A stretch of DNA of 64,000 nt, taken from Stercorarius parasiticus. Taxonomy: Eukaryota > Chordata > Aves > Charadriiformes > Stercorariidae. The stretch's first letter is position 1; the number at the start of each line of letters is the position of its first letter. Positions 36,401 through 50,430 of this stretch are shown here, in pieces. The notes below the pieces were generated by a model. That model saw only the letters and a list, made by a program, of their open reading frames with translations, was not told the DNA's origin and made no database searches. The translations under genes were made by a program, and so were the position numbers. The stretch spans positions 2,415,702 to 2,479,701 of the forward strand of contig VWZL01005037.1 in the NCBI GenBank assembly GCA_013396915.1. The letters run 5' to 3'.

Positions 36401-37050
36401 GCTGGTCCCTGCTGAAGAGTGCCCTGCTCACAAGGTGATGGGGAAGGCAGTGCTGCACCCCAGCAATGGTGAAGGGAAGCCAGACTCTCTCATGAGGTAG
36501 AGAGGGCAGAGCCCAGACAGACAGATGCACTGCTACAGCAAGAGCAAGGCAGCAGCAACATAAACCTCCCTCTGACCAGCCTCACAGATTCACGCTGCAG
36601 GGACAGTCACAGATGGCAGCAGCTTTGGCTTCAGCAGATGCAGCAAGTAGACTGCTTTCCCCATCACCTGGGGTTCCAGGGTCTCTAGTCCCTGCTCTGC
36701 CACACCTCAGATCCCTGGGATTTCTGAAAAGCAGCAGCTCCTCCTGGGCAGCTGGCCCAGGTCCCAGCCCACACCCACACTCCACCCCAGCCATTCTTTC
36801 ACAGGGTGGAGCCACTTTCACAACAGGAGCCTTGACACATTTCCTGCCCTGAGCACTGCTCTACCAAAGAGCTTGGAAACAATCTGCCATCTGCTTCATC
36901 AGCACACTGCTATCACCCTCTCCCCCCAACACACAAACCTGCTACGCCAGCTGCTTCTCCCAGCCCTGCCTCTAACCACACCAGGCACGACCAAGCACCT
37001 GGAACAGCTTCTGAGCACAGCAAGCCAGGAAAAACAAGAGGGCAGAGCCA
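33430..37050. other. Intergenic region between convergent CDC20 and ELOVL1
   Basis: No exon, RNA gene or recognisable transposon seen. There is a short G-run at 34366-34374. Several open frames exist but none has a domain, splice context or similarity I can name. Confidence 0.55.
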
Positions 37051-37066
37051 TTTCTCCTTCTGTTGG

Positions 37067-37072
37067 TTTATT
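37067..37072 (-). other. ELOVL1: Candidate polyadenylation signal of ELOVL1
   Basis: TTTATT on the plus strand (AATAAA on the minus) is the first canonical signal I find downstream of the ELOVL1 stop, implying a 3' UTR of about 1.2 kb. Transcript support is not available. Confidence 0.45.
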
Positions 37073-37571
37073 TGTGATAGAAGAGCAGCCCACTCTGATA
37101 GGGCCTGGCTCCTTCACCTCATCCTCAAGGCCACCAGCATGGTTTTGGTTACAGCCAGAGCAGGTGATGGGCACCAGGCCCCGGAGAGCTGCTACACTGC
37201 CCTGCTGAAGGGCAGAGTACACCTTCACCCAGGCCCAGTTGGATCCAGAGGCAAGAGGTGCTCACTATTACACCACAGCAGGGCACGCTACAACCACCCT
37301 CTGCTGTGCTCACGCTGCACCAGAGCCGGGCTGGTCCCAAGCAGGAGAGCCTGGGAGATGATTCTAGGGGCAATTATTGCTCAAGTCTTGAGTTTGCAGG
37401 AATGGAAGTGGTCCAAGGCAAGGCTGAGCTTGGCCTCCCCCACTCTGGAGCAAGCCACCAGCTGCCATACAGGATCAGGTAGGTGTGACTAAAGCACACA
37501 CCAAGCACCCAGCCCAGGCACAGAAAGGCAAGGCAACCTGGGCTTATTGTGGTGGGGGGGAGGCATTTCAG

Positions 37572-37618
37572 GCTGCTATGTACTAGGTACTGCAACCCCT
37601 GCTATGTACTAGGTACAG
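37572..37618. repeat. Short direct duplication
   Basis: The 18-base string CTGCTATGTACTAGGTAC occurs twice about 27 bases apart, within the presumed ELOVL1 3' UTR. Confidence 0.8.
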
Positions 37619-38276
37619 GGCATGTGTACTGCACTGGGCAGGTCTGGGCCCTCAAGTCCCATACATGCTGCCCCTACATTCTCCACAGCCACACCTGAGC
37701 ATGGATACACCAGGGCAAGACCCCCCACCTGGGCACACAGGGACCAGAAAGGACATGCAGCACTGTGGCATGGAACAGGGTGGCACAAGGCATGGTAGAG
37801 CAGGAGCACTCACACTTGAGCTGGCAGCAGCAAGCAACCGGGACAAGTCTGCTCAGCCACACAGGCTCTGATGAGCCAGGGAAGAGGAGAGGGCACCAGG
37901 ACAGGGACCAGTCTCTTCTTTTGGTCCTACTCAGAAGGAAATGGCCCCCAGGCAGAAGGGCCAGATGTAGGCACTTGGGGGAAGTTCCTTTGGAAACACT
38001 GGAATGGGACTGCAGCCCTGCAGCTGTGATGCAGGCAGCTGCCTCTCTGCTCAGCTACACCAAGAAACAGCATGAACCCTCCCAGGAGCAGGAGAAGTTG
38101 CCCATGGCTGCTCAGAGCAGAGGGGCTGGGCATGCAGACAGAGGACAGCAGGGCTGGGCACAGGGGTACAACAGTCTGTAGGCACTTGACTTGGCTAGTG
38201 GCACCCAGGAGCAGGGGAACAGGTCCCAGCTGCCTCTGCCCCAGGGCTCTCATTGGCTCTGGGAGGGCCTTGCCCT

Positions 38277-40813
38277 CTAGTTGGCTTTGACCTTGCCATT
38301 GGTGACAGTGCCATTCTCATGGATGCTGCTACCGTTCTGCTGGGCTGCTTGCTGAGCCACCCTGGGCAACCGTTTGCCCTTGGTGTAGGACTGGTACCAA
38401 AAGTTGGAGAAGAGGATGAAGAAGATGGTCCCGTAAATCCAGATGAGGTGGATGAAGATGGGGAACTGGTACTGGCAGCTGGGCATGAAGTAATACTGGG
38501 AGATGTGGACGGAGACAATCACGAACTGTGCCTGGGAGCAAGGGCAGAGCAGAGACAAGTTATTCATGGGAGCAAGGTCAGGGATCCCACTAGAGACCTT
38601 CTTTCTAAATGAAAGTAATAGGCTCCTTTCCCACTCTGAAAGAGAGGTCCTTATGGTGAGGCAGTCATCAGCAGCTAGAAGAGGCTGGCACAAGCATGTG
38701 CCTCTCACCCTCCCAATATGGCTGCAGCCCAGGGGCAACAGCTGAGTAGCACCCACTCCCCAACCAGGCTGGTAGGGACTATCAGAGGCCTACAGTGGGC
38801 CAGAGCTGCTAGAAACCCACAGTGAGAGGCTGCAGAAGAGAGAACTAGAGCTGCTGGCTGCACCCTTCATAGGTACAAAGGCTGGGCTGCCCCTCACATC
38901 AGAGGCTGAGGGCACACGCTCTGCTCCACAGCACAGACTCACCAGCTGGATGGCCGTGATGTGCTTCTTCCACCACAGGTACTTCTGAAAGGCAGGTCCT
39001 GCTGCTGAGAGCCCATAGTAGAAGTACATGACAACGTGCACCATGGAATTGATCATGGCATGGAATGAGCCCATTCCCCCTGTTAAGGCAGATTTTCATT
39101 AGCATAAGTCAATCCTCCACAGCAATTAGCACTACAAGGAGCTCCTAAGAACCCAGCAGGGCTAAGACACCCTTCTCAGCATGTTGGGGCTAACCCAGCT
39201 AACCCCTTTCCCCCAAGCTGTGAACCCAATTTTCATCTTACCTGGACCAAACTTCGCTCCCCACCACCAGCTCCAAGGCAGAACAGAGTGGTGGAAGAGG
39301 TGCAGGAATGTGACCTGTTCATTCTTCTTCCGCAGGACAAAGATCACCTGCAATGAAAGCCCAACAGCATTAAGGACCTGCAGCCCTGGGAGCAGCTGGA
39401 GAAGGCTGGACCACTAATTCACACATTAGGTCACCCCACAACTTCCAGAGCTGTAACATGCCAAGGGTGGCTTTGCATTAGCCCAGAGTGGCCTCCTTGG
39501 CAGTGATGCCAGACAGAAGTACTGCCAGGTCAGACTGGAAGGGCTGAAGAAAGCACCTACCCCAGCACAGTGCCCCAACTCCCTGCCCAGTAAGCAGTGA
39601 CAAGGCTTCCTCAGTAACTCACTCACCGTGTCTGTCAGTTCGATGAACTTGGAGAAGACAAAGAGCCAAGCAACACTCACCATCTGTAACAGAAAAGGTT
39701 AGCATTAGAGACCCACCTCACCCTGAGCATGCCCAGTGACCAAGGGTCTCCATACACCCAGTAACCCTGGGGTGAAACCAAGAGCCAGGGACTGTAAGGC
39801 CTCTGCCTCAGGAGAGGCAGGTAGCTGTGATCTTGCTGTCCAAACACAAGCACTAAAGGCCATCCCCACTTATTGCAAGAGGGACAAGAACTCACCCTGA
39901 GGGCCTTGGGGTCCTGCGAGAAGTCCACAGGGTCACATCGCCAGGTGTACCCAGTAAGCCACCCTGCCATCAGGAACTGCAACAAGAGCATCATCAGGGT
40001 GAGGCCCAACACATCACCCACGGTACTTCAAGCCCTGCGCAGAAGGGTAGGGAACAGCCTGCAAAAGGGCTCCCCATCACCCATGCAGCCTGCATGAACT
40101 GCTTTGTGTATGCCATGCAAAGCCTACTGTCAACAACTCACCTCATAGACTATGTAAAGTGAGAGTCCCACCAGAAAGAAGTTGTATAGCACCATGAACT
40201 TCTTCAGGTTTAAAGGCTTCCTGTTGGCCATTAGCCGGGGACCCAATGACAGTACAAAGTAGACATATCCCAGAAGGATGCCCAACACAAGGAACGGGGA
40301 CTGCATCAGTGGATAATCAGCAATGCGGGGGTCTGCGGAGAGAGACGCAATGCAGGGCAGTTAGCATCCACACCCCAGTCTGCTGCCAGCAATGCTACTG
40401 CCAGAGCGGAGGCAAAGACATGGCTGTCCTGCTCTCCTCGGACAGGAGTGCAGGTAGGGGGACAGTCAGGGAGCAGAGGCTGGTGAAGCCAGCCAAACTC
40501 AGTAAGGTACAGCCTGAAGCCATGCTGCAGGGCAGCCTGAAAGCCTGCTGCCCAGGAGGGTACAAGTGTCCCAAAAGGCCCTGCACAGGCACTGATGCAA
40601 GACAATCTCATAACAGCCACCCCAAAAACCCCAGGGCTGCCTCTGTATCAGGGCAGAGGAGGGATGCAGTTAGACCCAGACTGCAAATGACAGACCACCC
40701 CCCTGTCCCATGGCAGTAAGGCATGTAGTGCCACTTATCCTGCAGCTGAGCAGAGTCAAATACTCACCTGCTTTCTTCATGAAGTCCTGATACATGGTCA
40801 CAATCCCCTCCAT
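38277..40813 (-). CDS. ELOVL1: ELOVL1 very-long-chain fatty acid elongase (7 coding exons)
   Basis: ER membrane 3-ketoacyl-CoA synthase that condenses malonyl-CoA with saturated and monounsaturated C18-C26 acyl-CoAs, feeding sphingolipid synthesis. Exons in transcript order: 40813-40768, 40332-40142, 39976-39896, 39683-39627, 39347-39242, 39079-38943, 38525-38277. They total 867 nt (288 aa; human 279). Seen: N-terminus [15 protein letters not shown], the [10 protein letters not shown] loop, [10 protein letters not shown], the catalytic histidine box HLFHH (aa 141-145), several hydrophobic spans typical of the seven-TM elongase fold, and a C-terminal KVKAN dilysine-type ER-retention tail. The extra length comes mainly from an [11 protein letters not shown] insertion near the C-terminus. 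An acceptor lies 16 bases upstream of the ATG (CCACAG|AGATACTGCC), so exon 1 is noncoding and distant. Confidence 0.98.
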
Positions 40814-40828
40814 GGTGGTGGCAGTATC

Positions 40829-43800
40829 TCTGTGGAGAGAGGAAGGGCAGATCAGGCAGCTGTCTTCCCAGAAGGGCACCCTGCAGAGCACAGCCCCACA
40901 GATCAGCAAGTCTCAAGCATAGCTTCAGAGGTACAGTCATGTGTATCTGGCCAACATTACTCTCAGCTGATCACACACCAGCATCCACTTTCCAGTTGAG
41001 CCACATGCTCCCCACTTCTCACTGAGCCTGGCCGTGTCTCCCCAGCTCTACTGGGAACTCCACCATCCACCACCAGCAGTCTTTCCAAGGCAGGATCCTA
41101 ACACTTCAAGCCAGCCAGGAAAGCTTACCAACTTCAGAGCCGTATCTCCAGCCCCTTAATCTTGCTCCCACAGTACAGGCTCAAGCACTATCACCCACAA
41201 CCACCATGATATTGCCAACAACCTTGCCACCCATACCCACTGCTCTGCCTGACCCTGGTGCAAGGTCTCCAAGGGAGATGCACAGCCAGCCCACACTCTC
41301 CACAGAGCAGCACCTTTATGATCAGCTTTGGGCTCCTGCCCACCAATCCCCACCAGAGAAGCAACACAGCATCAATGGCAGACCCACTGCATGAGGAAGG
41401 AAAGCCATCGGTTCAGAAACAGACACTAGTTTCTGGTGTGAGAGTTCCTGGTTTTGTATCTTGCACAAAATCCTCCTGACAAGAACTACCACCCCATAAT
41501 CCAGCACTTCAGTGGCTAGGTACATCCTGCTTGGCAATGACATTTCCACACTCCTTCCAGACAGCGGACAGTATCCCCAGGTACTGGAGAAAGTTGCAGG
41601 AGAAGGATATAAGGCTGCAAGCAGGACTGGCACCCCCCACACTTGCTCAGCCTCACTTAGAGCACACACCAGACAGATGCTCTCCAGAACAGCAGGAAGG
41701 GCCCAGGCTCTTGCTGCCACAGGCACATTTGAAACCCTCACCCAGCACCCTGTGCTCCCCAACTTTTCTCCAGCCCACAGGACACCAGAGCACCAGGAAG
41801 GGAGGCAGAGCACAGGCCCAGCCTCACCTGATTCACCCACCTGCAAGGGAGGCATTCCCCACAGCTGCTATCAGACACTCCACCTACCCCTTCCTCCAGG
41901 AAGGTGCACAGGAATCACTGCCCACACACAGGCCTGGGAAAACAGGTCCCCAGCCCAGTCTCCCCAGGAGGTTTATTGCTGCTGCCACCAGAAAGCACAC
42001 AGCCTCTCCTAGACCAGCAGCCGGGAGGCTGAAGCTACAGAAACCTTCTTCCCAGTAAGGTCACAACTGGGAGTATCCAGCAGCCCCTGCCACCTCAAGC
42101 CCTCACCAGCCAGCAGCAGCATCCCTCCTTCAGCTTCACAGCTGCAGCTCGTTGCTCTAGCTGGGACCCAGGCAGCACAGCAGCAGACACTACCTGTCTA
42201 GTGCTACCAAGCACCTACATGACAGACTCTGCATCAGCGCTCTTCACAGGGGCCTGGCACGCATCATTCTGGCTCACCATTCTCTGCAAATCACTTTAGT
42301 GTAGCAACAGTGCTGGCTCTGTGCCTGCCCAGTCATACCCTGTGTGCTCCGACGAACCGGGGAGTGCCACCCAACCTCTCTGCAACAGCAGCGGGGTGGA
42401 ACAAGTCTCCCCCTTCACCCCCTGAAGTACCCATTCCTCCAAGCAGAGCTCCTGCACAGCCATGCACACCAGGGAGAGCCCAAGAAGTTTTGCTGTGCTT
42501 CAGAAAGAATAGAAGGCAGCTTGAGCAATAGGGCAAAGCCCACAAAGATCCCCACACCTCAGGAGCACCAGCAGCAGAACAGATGCTCACCTTCCCAACC
42601 CAAGGTTTCAAGGGGTTTAATTGCAAGTAATACTCACTTGTAGTGTCACTGTGACACAAGTAATATTTAAGGTCCTGGGTACTGCCAAGATTATCCACTC
42701 TCCACATGCAGCAGAGGCCAAAAAAGCGTAGCAGGAACTATAGCATCTCTGAGAGCCACTCAAAGCACCAGCTGTGGGAAACGCAGTAAGTACAAGTTCT
42801 GAAAGCTGCTGAGCTTTATGCTGCTTTAATGGCTAAGAGCAAGCTCCAAACTTGTCTGTCTAGTTTCAACTTTCAACCACTATATCCAGCTACACCTTTA
42901 TTTGCTAGATTGAGGAGCCCTCAAGAGTTAGTTCCCAGCACAGGTACCTGACTATTCAAGCTCTGTGTTTATCTTATCACGCTGAATGAGTCAGCCTTAC
43001 TACAGGTCTAGGGCAGAGACAAAACTCCTGCGGAGCACTTGCCTATTTTGGGCAGGCTAGGATGAGAAGATAGTATCAGTCGCCCACAAGCTCAGAGCTG
43101 TATCACACTTCGGGGAAACACTTGAGCTCAGGCACTATGGATTACTTTGCTGACCCTGATGCCAGCAAGGCTCCAGCACCACTGACCAATTAGGACCTCC
43201 AGTCAAAACAACTTGGGGTCCCAGGACACTGGGGACTTGAGCAAGAAGACGCACACAGAGTTTTGCCCTGACAGACCTGCTGAAAGCTGCACAGAGCACA
43301 CAGAAGACAAGGGTCATCCTGGCAGCAGCCCTGAACCCAGACAACTATCCCCCCAAGCAGTGGGAAAAGGCCACTTCAATCCAACACTAGCACAGAAGTC
43401 CCCACTCATGTGAACAGCTACAAGTCCCTCTTACTGCTGTGCCTTGTGAAGCACCTCCAGCACTTCTACAGCCATACATGCCACAGGAAGAGGGGAAGGC
43501 ATTGGACTTGTCCTGAACATGGACTCTGGGCAAGCACCAGGACTTCTACCAGGGTAGAACTAGCAGGATTATGCTACTAGCCCTTATGAAAAGGGACCTA
43601 TGTATTTTCCATAGCTTCCCTAGGCAGAATAACATCCTGCTGCACTCAAATAACAGAGCAACCACATCTCCAGGGAACCCCTGAGGTCTTCAGGTCTTTG
43701 CAAGACCTGGCATCCACACTAGCATGCTACATGGTCCTGCATTAGACAGTGTGCCTTGCTCCATTAGCAGATGCAGGTATGTCTCACCCTCCTCTGTCTC

Positions 43801-46800
43801 CCAAGGGGCAGCCACTGGCCTTCAGGTGTTGGCAGTTGAGCTGCAAAGAGGGAGCTGTAGAGCAGGCCCAAGTACTACTTTCACTAAGCAGGAGGATATG
43901 AAGTGCACTGGCCTGCCTGAGCCATGACAGCTCCATGCCAGCCCTTCTGCTGCAGGCAGGTGTTTTTCAGCAGAGAGAGGCAAGTGTCTGTGAACCTGAA
44001 CTCACCCCTGCCATTTCCTCTGTGCACAACACCAGCACTTGATGTCCCTCTGCACTTTGAGAAGGGTTCACCATCGAGCGGGGGGCATCCGCTCTTACAA
44101 CCCTCCACACTACACTGCACATCACAATGCCGATGTTTACAGCTCAGCAGGGGAGACACTTAATCTCCTTTGACTCCTCCTGGGTCCTGATCCTCTTGGG
44201 CAAGGAACTGGGAGGAGATGGGGAACCCAAAGCTGAGCCTTCAACTGCTGAAGAGAAGTCAAGCAAACAGGTCCAAGCATCTCAAAGCACCAAGAACCCT
44301 TGGGGCCCAAACACACCCTGCACAATACCTAGAGACCTTGCAACACATCTCCTTCCACCTCTCACCAACTGGGAGTCACTTCCCCATCTCAGCAAGAAAG
44401 TTCCCGCTGTTTGTAAACCAGAGCACCAGGCCACATTCTGTCCCAGTAGCCAACACCAAGGATTAGATATTTGCTTACGCCAGGCAATGTGCAGACTGCT
44501 TATTTCCAACAAGCTATACAGCTAATTAGTGCAACTTCAGCAAGAACAGCAAGGCCCTTTATAACCAGCCCCAGCAGCCCAAGAGTAGTCAGACCACAGC
44601 ACTGTGAACTGTGACACTGACAGAGACCAGGCTCAACCCAGTTTTGTTAACAGCCTCACAGGGCACATCTCTCCCCACACAGTAGCCACCTGCAAGGAAC
44701 AGACTCAGCCCCAGCCATCCAACACCCAACGCTCCTACCCCATCAGCATTTGAGTTACAAATCAGTCCTGTAATAAGCAAGAAAGCAAGCCACCCTAATC
44801 TCCCCACTAGTTTAATTACAGGCAGCACCAAAACAGTCTGGTAGGTGGCCACAGAGCTGTCACCCCAGGGAGGGCTGGCACAGGGCCCTTGCTGAACTGG
44901 CTAAAGCAGGCCTGGCCCCTGTGGGGCTCCCAAGGGAGCAGCAACCCTCCAAGGTCAGGAGATAACCAGCTGGCCAGAGATGAAACCAACCCTCATCCCT
45001 GACCTATAAACTGGCAGCAAGGCTTGCTGCCCAATGCAGCTCTGAGCTCCACGTCTCCCAGGAAGAGGCATCTCCTCAGCCATCTCCCCACCACAGCACC
45101 TGCCCAGCTTCCTGGAGCTCCAGAAAGTCATTGCAGGGTCCAGCAAAGCCTGCATGGAGCTCCATGCACCCAGGAAGCATGTTTCCCAGCAGAGCTATGG
45201 GGACCTGTGGTTTAGAAGCGTCTGCCAGCAGCAGCTGTTGCTGTGGAAGAGTGGGACTGACCAACCTCGGTAGCTGCAGACCAGGCACAGACAGGGCTCC
45301 AAACAGCACACTGAGGCTGGCACTTCAAACTGTCACCAAGAGCTGTCAGTCACAGCTCCAGAAGAAGCTTTCCTGAGCTTATGCACAAGTGAATCTAGGA
45401 AGAAAAGGAGCACAAAGTCATGTCTGCCCTGAACAACACACGAGCAGCAAGTCAGACAGAGCAAGATGAAAGGGAGAAGCTTGGCCAGCCCTGAGTGGCA
45501 GCAGAACCACCATCTTCTTCATGAAATCCACAGCATGATTGCTCCAAGACTGAAGTTTACTGTGAAGCAGAGAAAAATGGATTTGGCTCTCCTCCTTCTG
45601 CCACTCTGCACCCAGGTGAGAGGGGCCTGTAACCAGCCAGTGCACACTTGCTTCACACACAGCATCTCAGGACACCAGCTCAAGCATATACAGCAGAGAA
45701 CACTCAATAGGAGAGCTGTATTCAAGTACATCTGCATTACTGGTAACAATTTCAGCCATCCCACTGAAGACTCAGTAAAGGCACTGTTGTCCACATGCTA
45801 CTGAAGTCAGTTTTCCCTCAGGAGAAAAATCACAACCTAAGACAATGCCTGTGCATCAGTTTACAGGGCACACAAGACAAGTCTGGCAGCAGAGCACGAG
45901 CTGCTGTTTCAAGTGTGGAAAGCCATACCAGCAGATTAGGGCAGAGCAGGAAAGTAGAGCTCTGCTGGTCTGGCATTTCAGCTTTGAGGACTCAAGACAG
46001 ACTCTCTGATCAGAGTCAGAAAACAACTAGTCCCAGAACTCTCAGCCCACAATATAGCTACACAGTCTGCAAGGCAACTTCATGCTAACACCACCAGATA
46101 AGTTTTCCTACTTGAATCACATGTACTGTCACTTCCTCTGGGTCAGCTACTTCATGCTGAGTGTCAAAGGACATGGCTAACAGCCTGGTACCATATGCTC
46201 TGCATCAGCATACTTTGAAGGCAGTATAGGATAACTGTGTTCAGAAAGAAGGGATGTAAACTCTCAAACCCTTGATAGCAACAGCTCTTGCAAGAGCTGC
46301 CTCTGCCGCTGGTGCAGGAGGAACACTGGCTCCAAGGAGCCAAAAGTGACCTGCCTGAAGTTGAGGAGTTTCCCCATCTTCACCAAGTGTGTGTTCATAC
46401 CCTACCACTATCTCACACAGAGGCTGTGAAACCCTGAGGCCTTTGGATAGCATCCTGTAAACAGAGATTAAGCTCTCCCCTTCCCATGCTTGCTGGAAGC
46501 AGGGAGAGAGAGAGGAGACTCCCAGATTAGCAAGCAAGCTCTGCAGAGCCTGGGCAGTCAGTGTGGCGCCCTGCAAGCTTTCAGGAGAAGGAACAAGTCC
46601 ACCTCAATAGGGTACTGGTAACCTTGTACCAAAACCAAGGCAGGTAATTAGACTTCAAGGTCCCACAAGAGCATATGTTGCAGTAAAAGGTCTATATGCA
46701 CAGCACACAGTGTTTTTCCAGGGACAGCACCTCCTCAAGCTGATCAGGCAAGCTGTTAAGAGTAGTCTTACTCCCTATCACATTCAACACCAATGGCTGC

Positions 46801-49800
46801 ATATTCAGGGCACTGGTTATCAGTGGAGATGAGAGCAGTCAAGGAAAAGGCAACATTAGGCAGAAAGGACATGGCAAGGAACAAAGGAGTAAAGTAGTGA
46901 ATGAAGAAAAGAACAGAGGATGGCATGCCTACAGAAGTGGCAAATAAGGTATTTCCTTTCCAAGCTAAGCACAGAGCTGTGTCCACTCCTTCACACAGCA
47001 CCAGGTGAGTGGGAAAGGAGGTGGAGATGGCTGGGCCCCCTCTCTGAAGTGATGGTACCCAGCAGTCCCCCAGGGTGCACAGGAGAGCACTCAGGAAGGA
47101 CAGAACTAGGCAGGTGACAGAGGAGGACAGGCAGTGTTAGATCAAGCAGGGCTGGCTCCCAACACCTGCTTCTAGGTATAGGTCAAGCCTCCCAAAGCCC
47201 TCTAGCAGAGGAGCACAGAGCAACCCTATCCGGAGGTGGGACAGGGCATTTGACTCTGCGGTTTTAATCATTATGCAAGCGCCTCACTACAAGGCTTCAC
47301 ATCTGTTCCCACAGCAGTGTCTGTAATCATTACCCAGTAACGATTACTGTGCTCTGTCCCATCCAGGCCTGTGCATTAATTGGACAGGCATACCAAAATG
47401 AGATGGACATTAAAAGTCTACAACACAAGATGCAGAAAGGAAAGACTCCTAAAATGCCTCCAACAGCTCTATCTGGATAATTCAAGAAGCTCCAGTATGA
47501 ACCCAGAGCCACTTCTCACTGAGACAAAGGGTCACTGCCTGGTACTCACCATGACAACTCCTTTGGAACTCAACTACCCTCTGCACCAAGAAGGCACTGC
47601 AGTCACACAACCATCTTCTAACAACAGAAAGGGAGACTCCAGCAGCACAGTGTATGTACCACAGACCCCAATAGGCATAAGACTTAAGAGATACCACCTT
47701 TAACAAGGTTCACAGCCCTCCAACACACAAAAAAGAAGCATTAGGCCTGAATATCTCCACACAGATACAGATGGACCACTCGGAGCCAGGGCTGTTGCTC
47801 CCACTGCTGGTCCTGTACAGACAGGGAAAGCCTCTCAGGGTTAATGTAGAAACAGCACAAGATATAAGTCTGTATGTATACAGAGCAAATCTATTAAAAA
47901 ACCATGAGAGCAAGCTAGCTGATCTGATCCACAGGGCATGAGCACTCCTTGCACCAAGGTTGGAGAACTGCTGCCACAGTGAAAGCTTACCACCCTGAGT
48001 CATCCCACAGGGAAGAACCCACCAGAAATTAAATACCCTGTGAGACACTAAGAGAAATCAAGAACCATCAGACCCAGTTACCACTTCCACCAGCCCCAAG
48101 CCACTAAAGTCTCTGATAGCATCCAAACACAGGCCTGCTGGTGGGGAGCTGGCTGTGGCAGCTGCAACCTGTCATCTGAGCAACAGCAGCCCCACAACTC
48201 CTGCAGGGAAGAGCTCTGGCTCCTGGGGACAGGCTCCTCCCTGTAGGAGCCCAGGCTGCCTCACCTGTTTGACTGGCAAGAACCTGACTTTCCAGCCCAA
48301 GTACTCCCACCATCTGACAGCCAGTAAGGCACAAGCTAGCACAAATCCAATACGAAAGCACAGAAACACAGAAGATCTCTTGGGCCACCACAGGCACCAC
48401 TCCCAATACTTCCTTTAGGAAGAAGCTTGCAGGAGGTATCTCAGCCTGAGTGCTGACTGTGTTGTAACCCCGGCAGAAAAGGGGAAAGCCTTCACCGACA
48501 ACCTTCAAGGACAGTGCCAAGCCAAGCATGCAGCAATGCACCCACTTCTGACACCAGCTTCAGAGCTTCCTGGGGATGCAAAGCTTTTATCCAGCAGGAG
48601 AGAAAGGAGATACTATGCACCTTGAATAAGCTCACTTATTTTCACCTCCAAAACATGGTGTGAAACACCCTTAGGTCAAAGTTCTTACTCTCCTAGCCTC
48701 GGTTTTAACAGTACTTTCTGTCATATTACATTTCTGCCCTGAAGGACCATATAATTCCCCCCCTGCAACTAACAGACTTTCAGGAAACAGATGCAAGAAT
48801 ATGATGCAGGGCAGGACTGTGGAGGCCTAGACTGTGTGGGTGGCATGGCTTAGTCCCCACAGCAAGAAGATGCTGCAACAGCTGGCATCATGCTACTTCT
48901 CAAAAGAACATGCTGTCAGCAGCAGCTGACACCCATGAGCTAGAGGGGCTTCCCAGGAGAGAGATAAGACACAGCAGTCTCAGTCAAGCCCCAAGGGCTC
49001 AGCCAGTTGTTTGACTCTCTAAACCATCCTCAAGAAGCAGTCCAGCAGGTCTGGTGGGAAGGTCAGTTCCATCCAGCTAGGAATCTGCCCTGGCTGCATT
49101 CTGGCAAAAGAAAAGGTCGTCAATTTGGGGAGGCACAGCAGGATGGATGCACTGCTGCACAGGCAATCCTGGCCCCCAAGAGGGGAAGAGATGCTCTGAG
49201 GGAATGCACTAGCAGGGAAAACAGAGAGTATTATCCCAAACTGCCCACTGAGCATGGGAGGAGTATTCACTTCTTCCTGCCCTCGGATTCCAGAGCCAAC
49301 CTGGTCAGTCACAGGGTAAGTACCTGACAATCCCCCTGCAAGACACAGCCTGGGCACTGAGGCATACAGACTGCTCCCCAAAGCCTCCCCTCCTGTCACA
49401 ACGCCTGTGTATTTATGCTGTCTCATTTAGCCTGTTGCAGAGATCAAAAAGAAGCAGCTTTCTTAACTGCCTCTTCATTACAAGAGAGGAACAGGCCCAC
49501 ATTAAGAGACCTACAGACCAAGTCCAGTACGGCCTGTGGAAGGTCAGATGAGCATTTGGCCATGGTTATTAAACCTGCAGTTGTCCAGCAAGTGCAGACC
49601 CCTATGCATGACCACACATCAGCCCAAGGTAAGCCTGCAACCAGGCTACTGCTGCCACCAGGAGGGTGACAGGGACATCCTCCTCCTCCCACCAGCGTTC
49701 CAGAGCAAGAGCCAGAGGGAGGCCAAGCACCTACACCAGCCAGCACTCAAAGATTGCATTGTGTTGCAGCAGCAGGGGAGGCCTGGTACTGCCACCCTGC

Positions 49801-50016
49801 CTGGAGGAGGAGGGAAAAGCCATCTCAATGGTACATTGATGCTGAGGGCTGTGTAGGAGAAAGCTCTCTGGCCACCGAGCAGCCAGCACCACTGCTGGAG
49901 GCTGCTCTTGCCCTGCTGCAGCAAAGCCCCAGCAGACCACAGCCCTCCTCGGCTGTTCAACATCCCCAGAGCTCCCAGCCAGGGGCAAGCCCACCGGACA
50001 CAATGCGATGGAAGGT
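40829..50016 (-). other. ELOVL1: Probable ELOVL1 intron 1 (about 9 kb)
   Basis: From the acceptor just upstream of the ELOVL1 start codon to the CpG island at about 50 kb I find no coding exon on either strand. The sequence is unique and rich in short CA/CT-type words. I infer it is the first intron, since the 5' UTR is spliced and no nearer GC-rich promoter is visible. Confidence 0.5.
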
Positions 50017-50430
50017 GCTGGGGAGCCAAGCACAGCCGGGGTCCCCGGGCAGCACCCCAGACGAGCCTTACTCCCACCCCCAGCGAGGCGGCTCCAGCAC
50101 CGGCCCCAGGGCGCGCTGAGCCCTGCAGGGACCCCTTCGCGCCGCGCCCCCGCCCGCCAGCGGGAAACGCGGGCAGCTCCGGGCAGGGCCTCGGGGTGTG
50201 GCGCCGCCGGGGCCTACCGCCGCTCCGGGCCCCGGAAGCGCCGTGCCGCGGCCCGGACGAGTGCCGGCCCAGCCGCCAACGGAGAGCCTGTACGGCCGGG
50301 CCCAGGGCTGCGGGGAAGGGCCGCTGCCTGACACCCCGGCAGCAGCTGGCCCCGGGGAGGCCCCGCACCGCCGCCGGGAGGACTGGGCAAGGGGGGGCGG
50401 CGGTTAAGCCCCGGCCGCGGCCTGCCCCAC
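50017..50430 (-). promoter_or_regulatory. CpG island, candidate ELOVL1 promoter and noncoding exon
   Basis: Dense CpG dinucleotides and GC content far above the flanks. On the minus strand a plausible donor is GCG|GTAGGC at 50218/50217. The long minus-strand open frame across it is a GC-rich artefact. Assignment to ELOVL1 is by orientation and absence of another candidate gene. Confidence 0.5.
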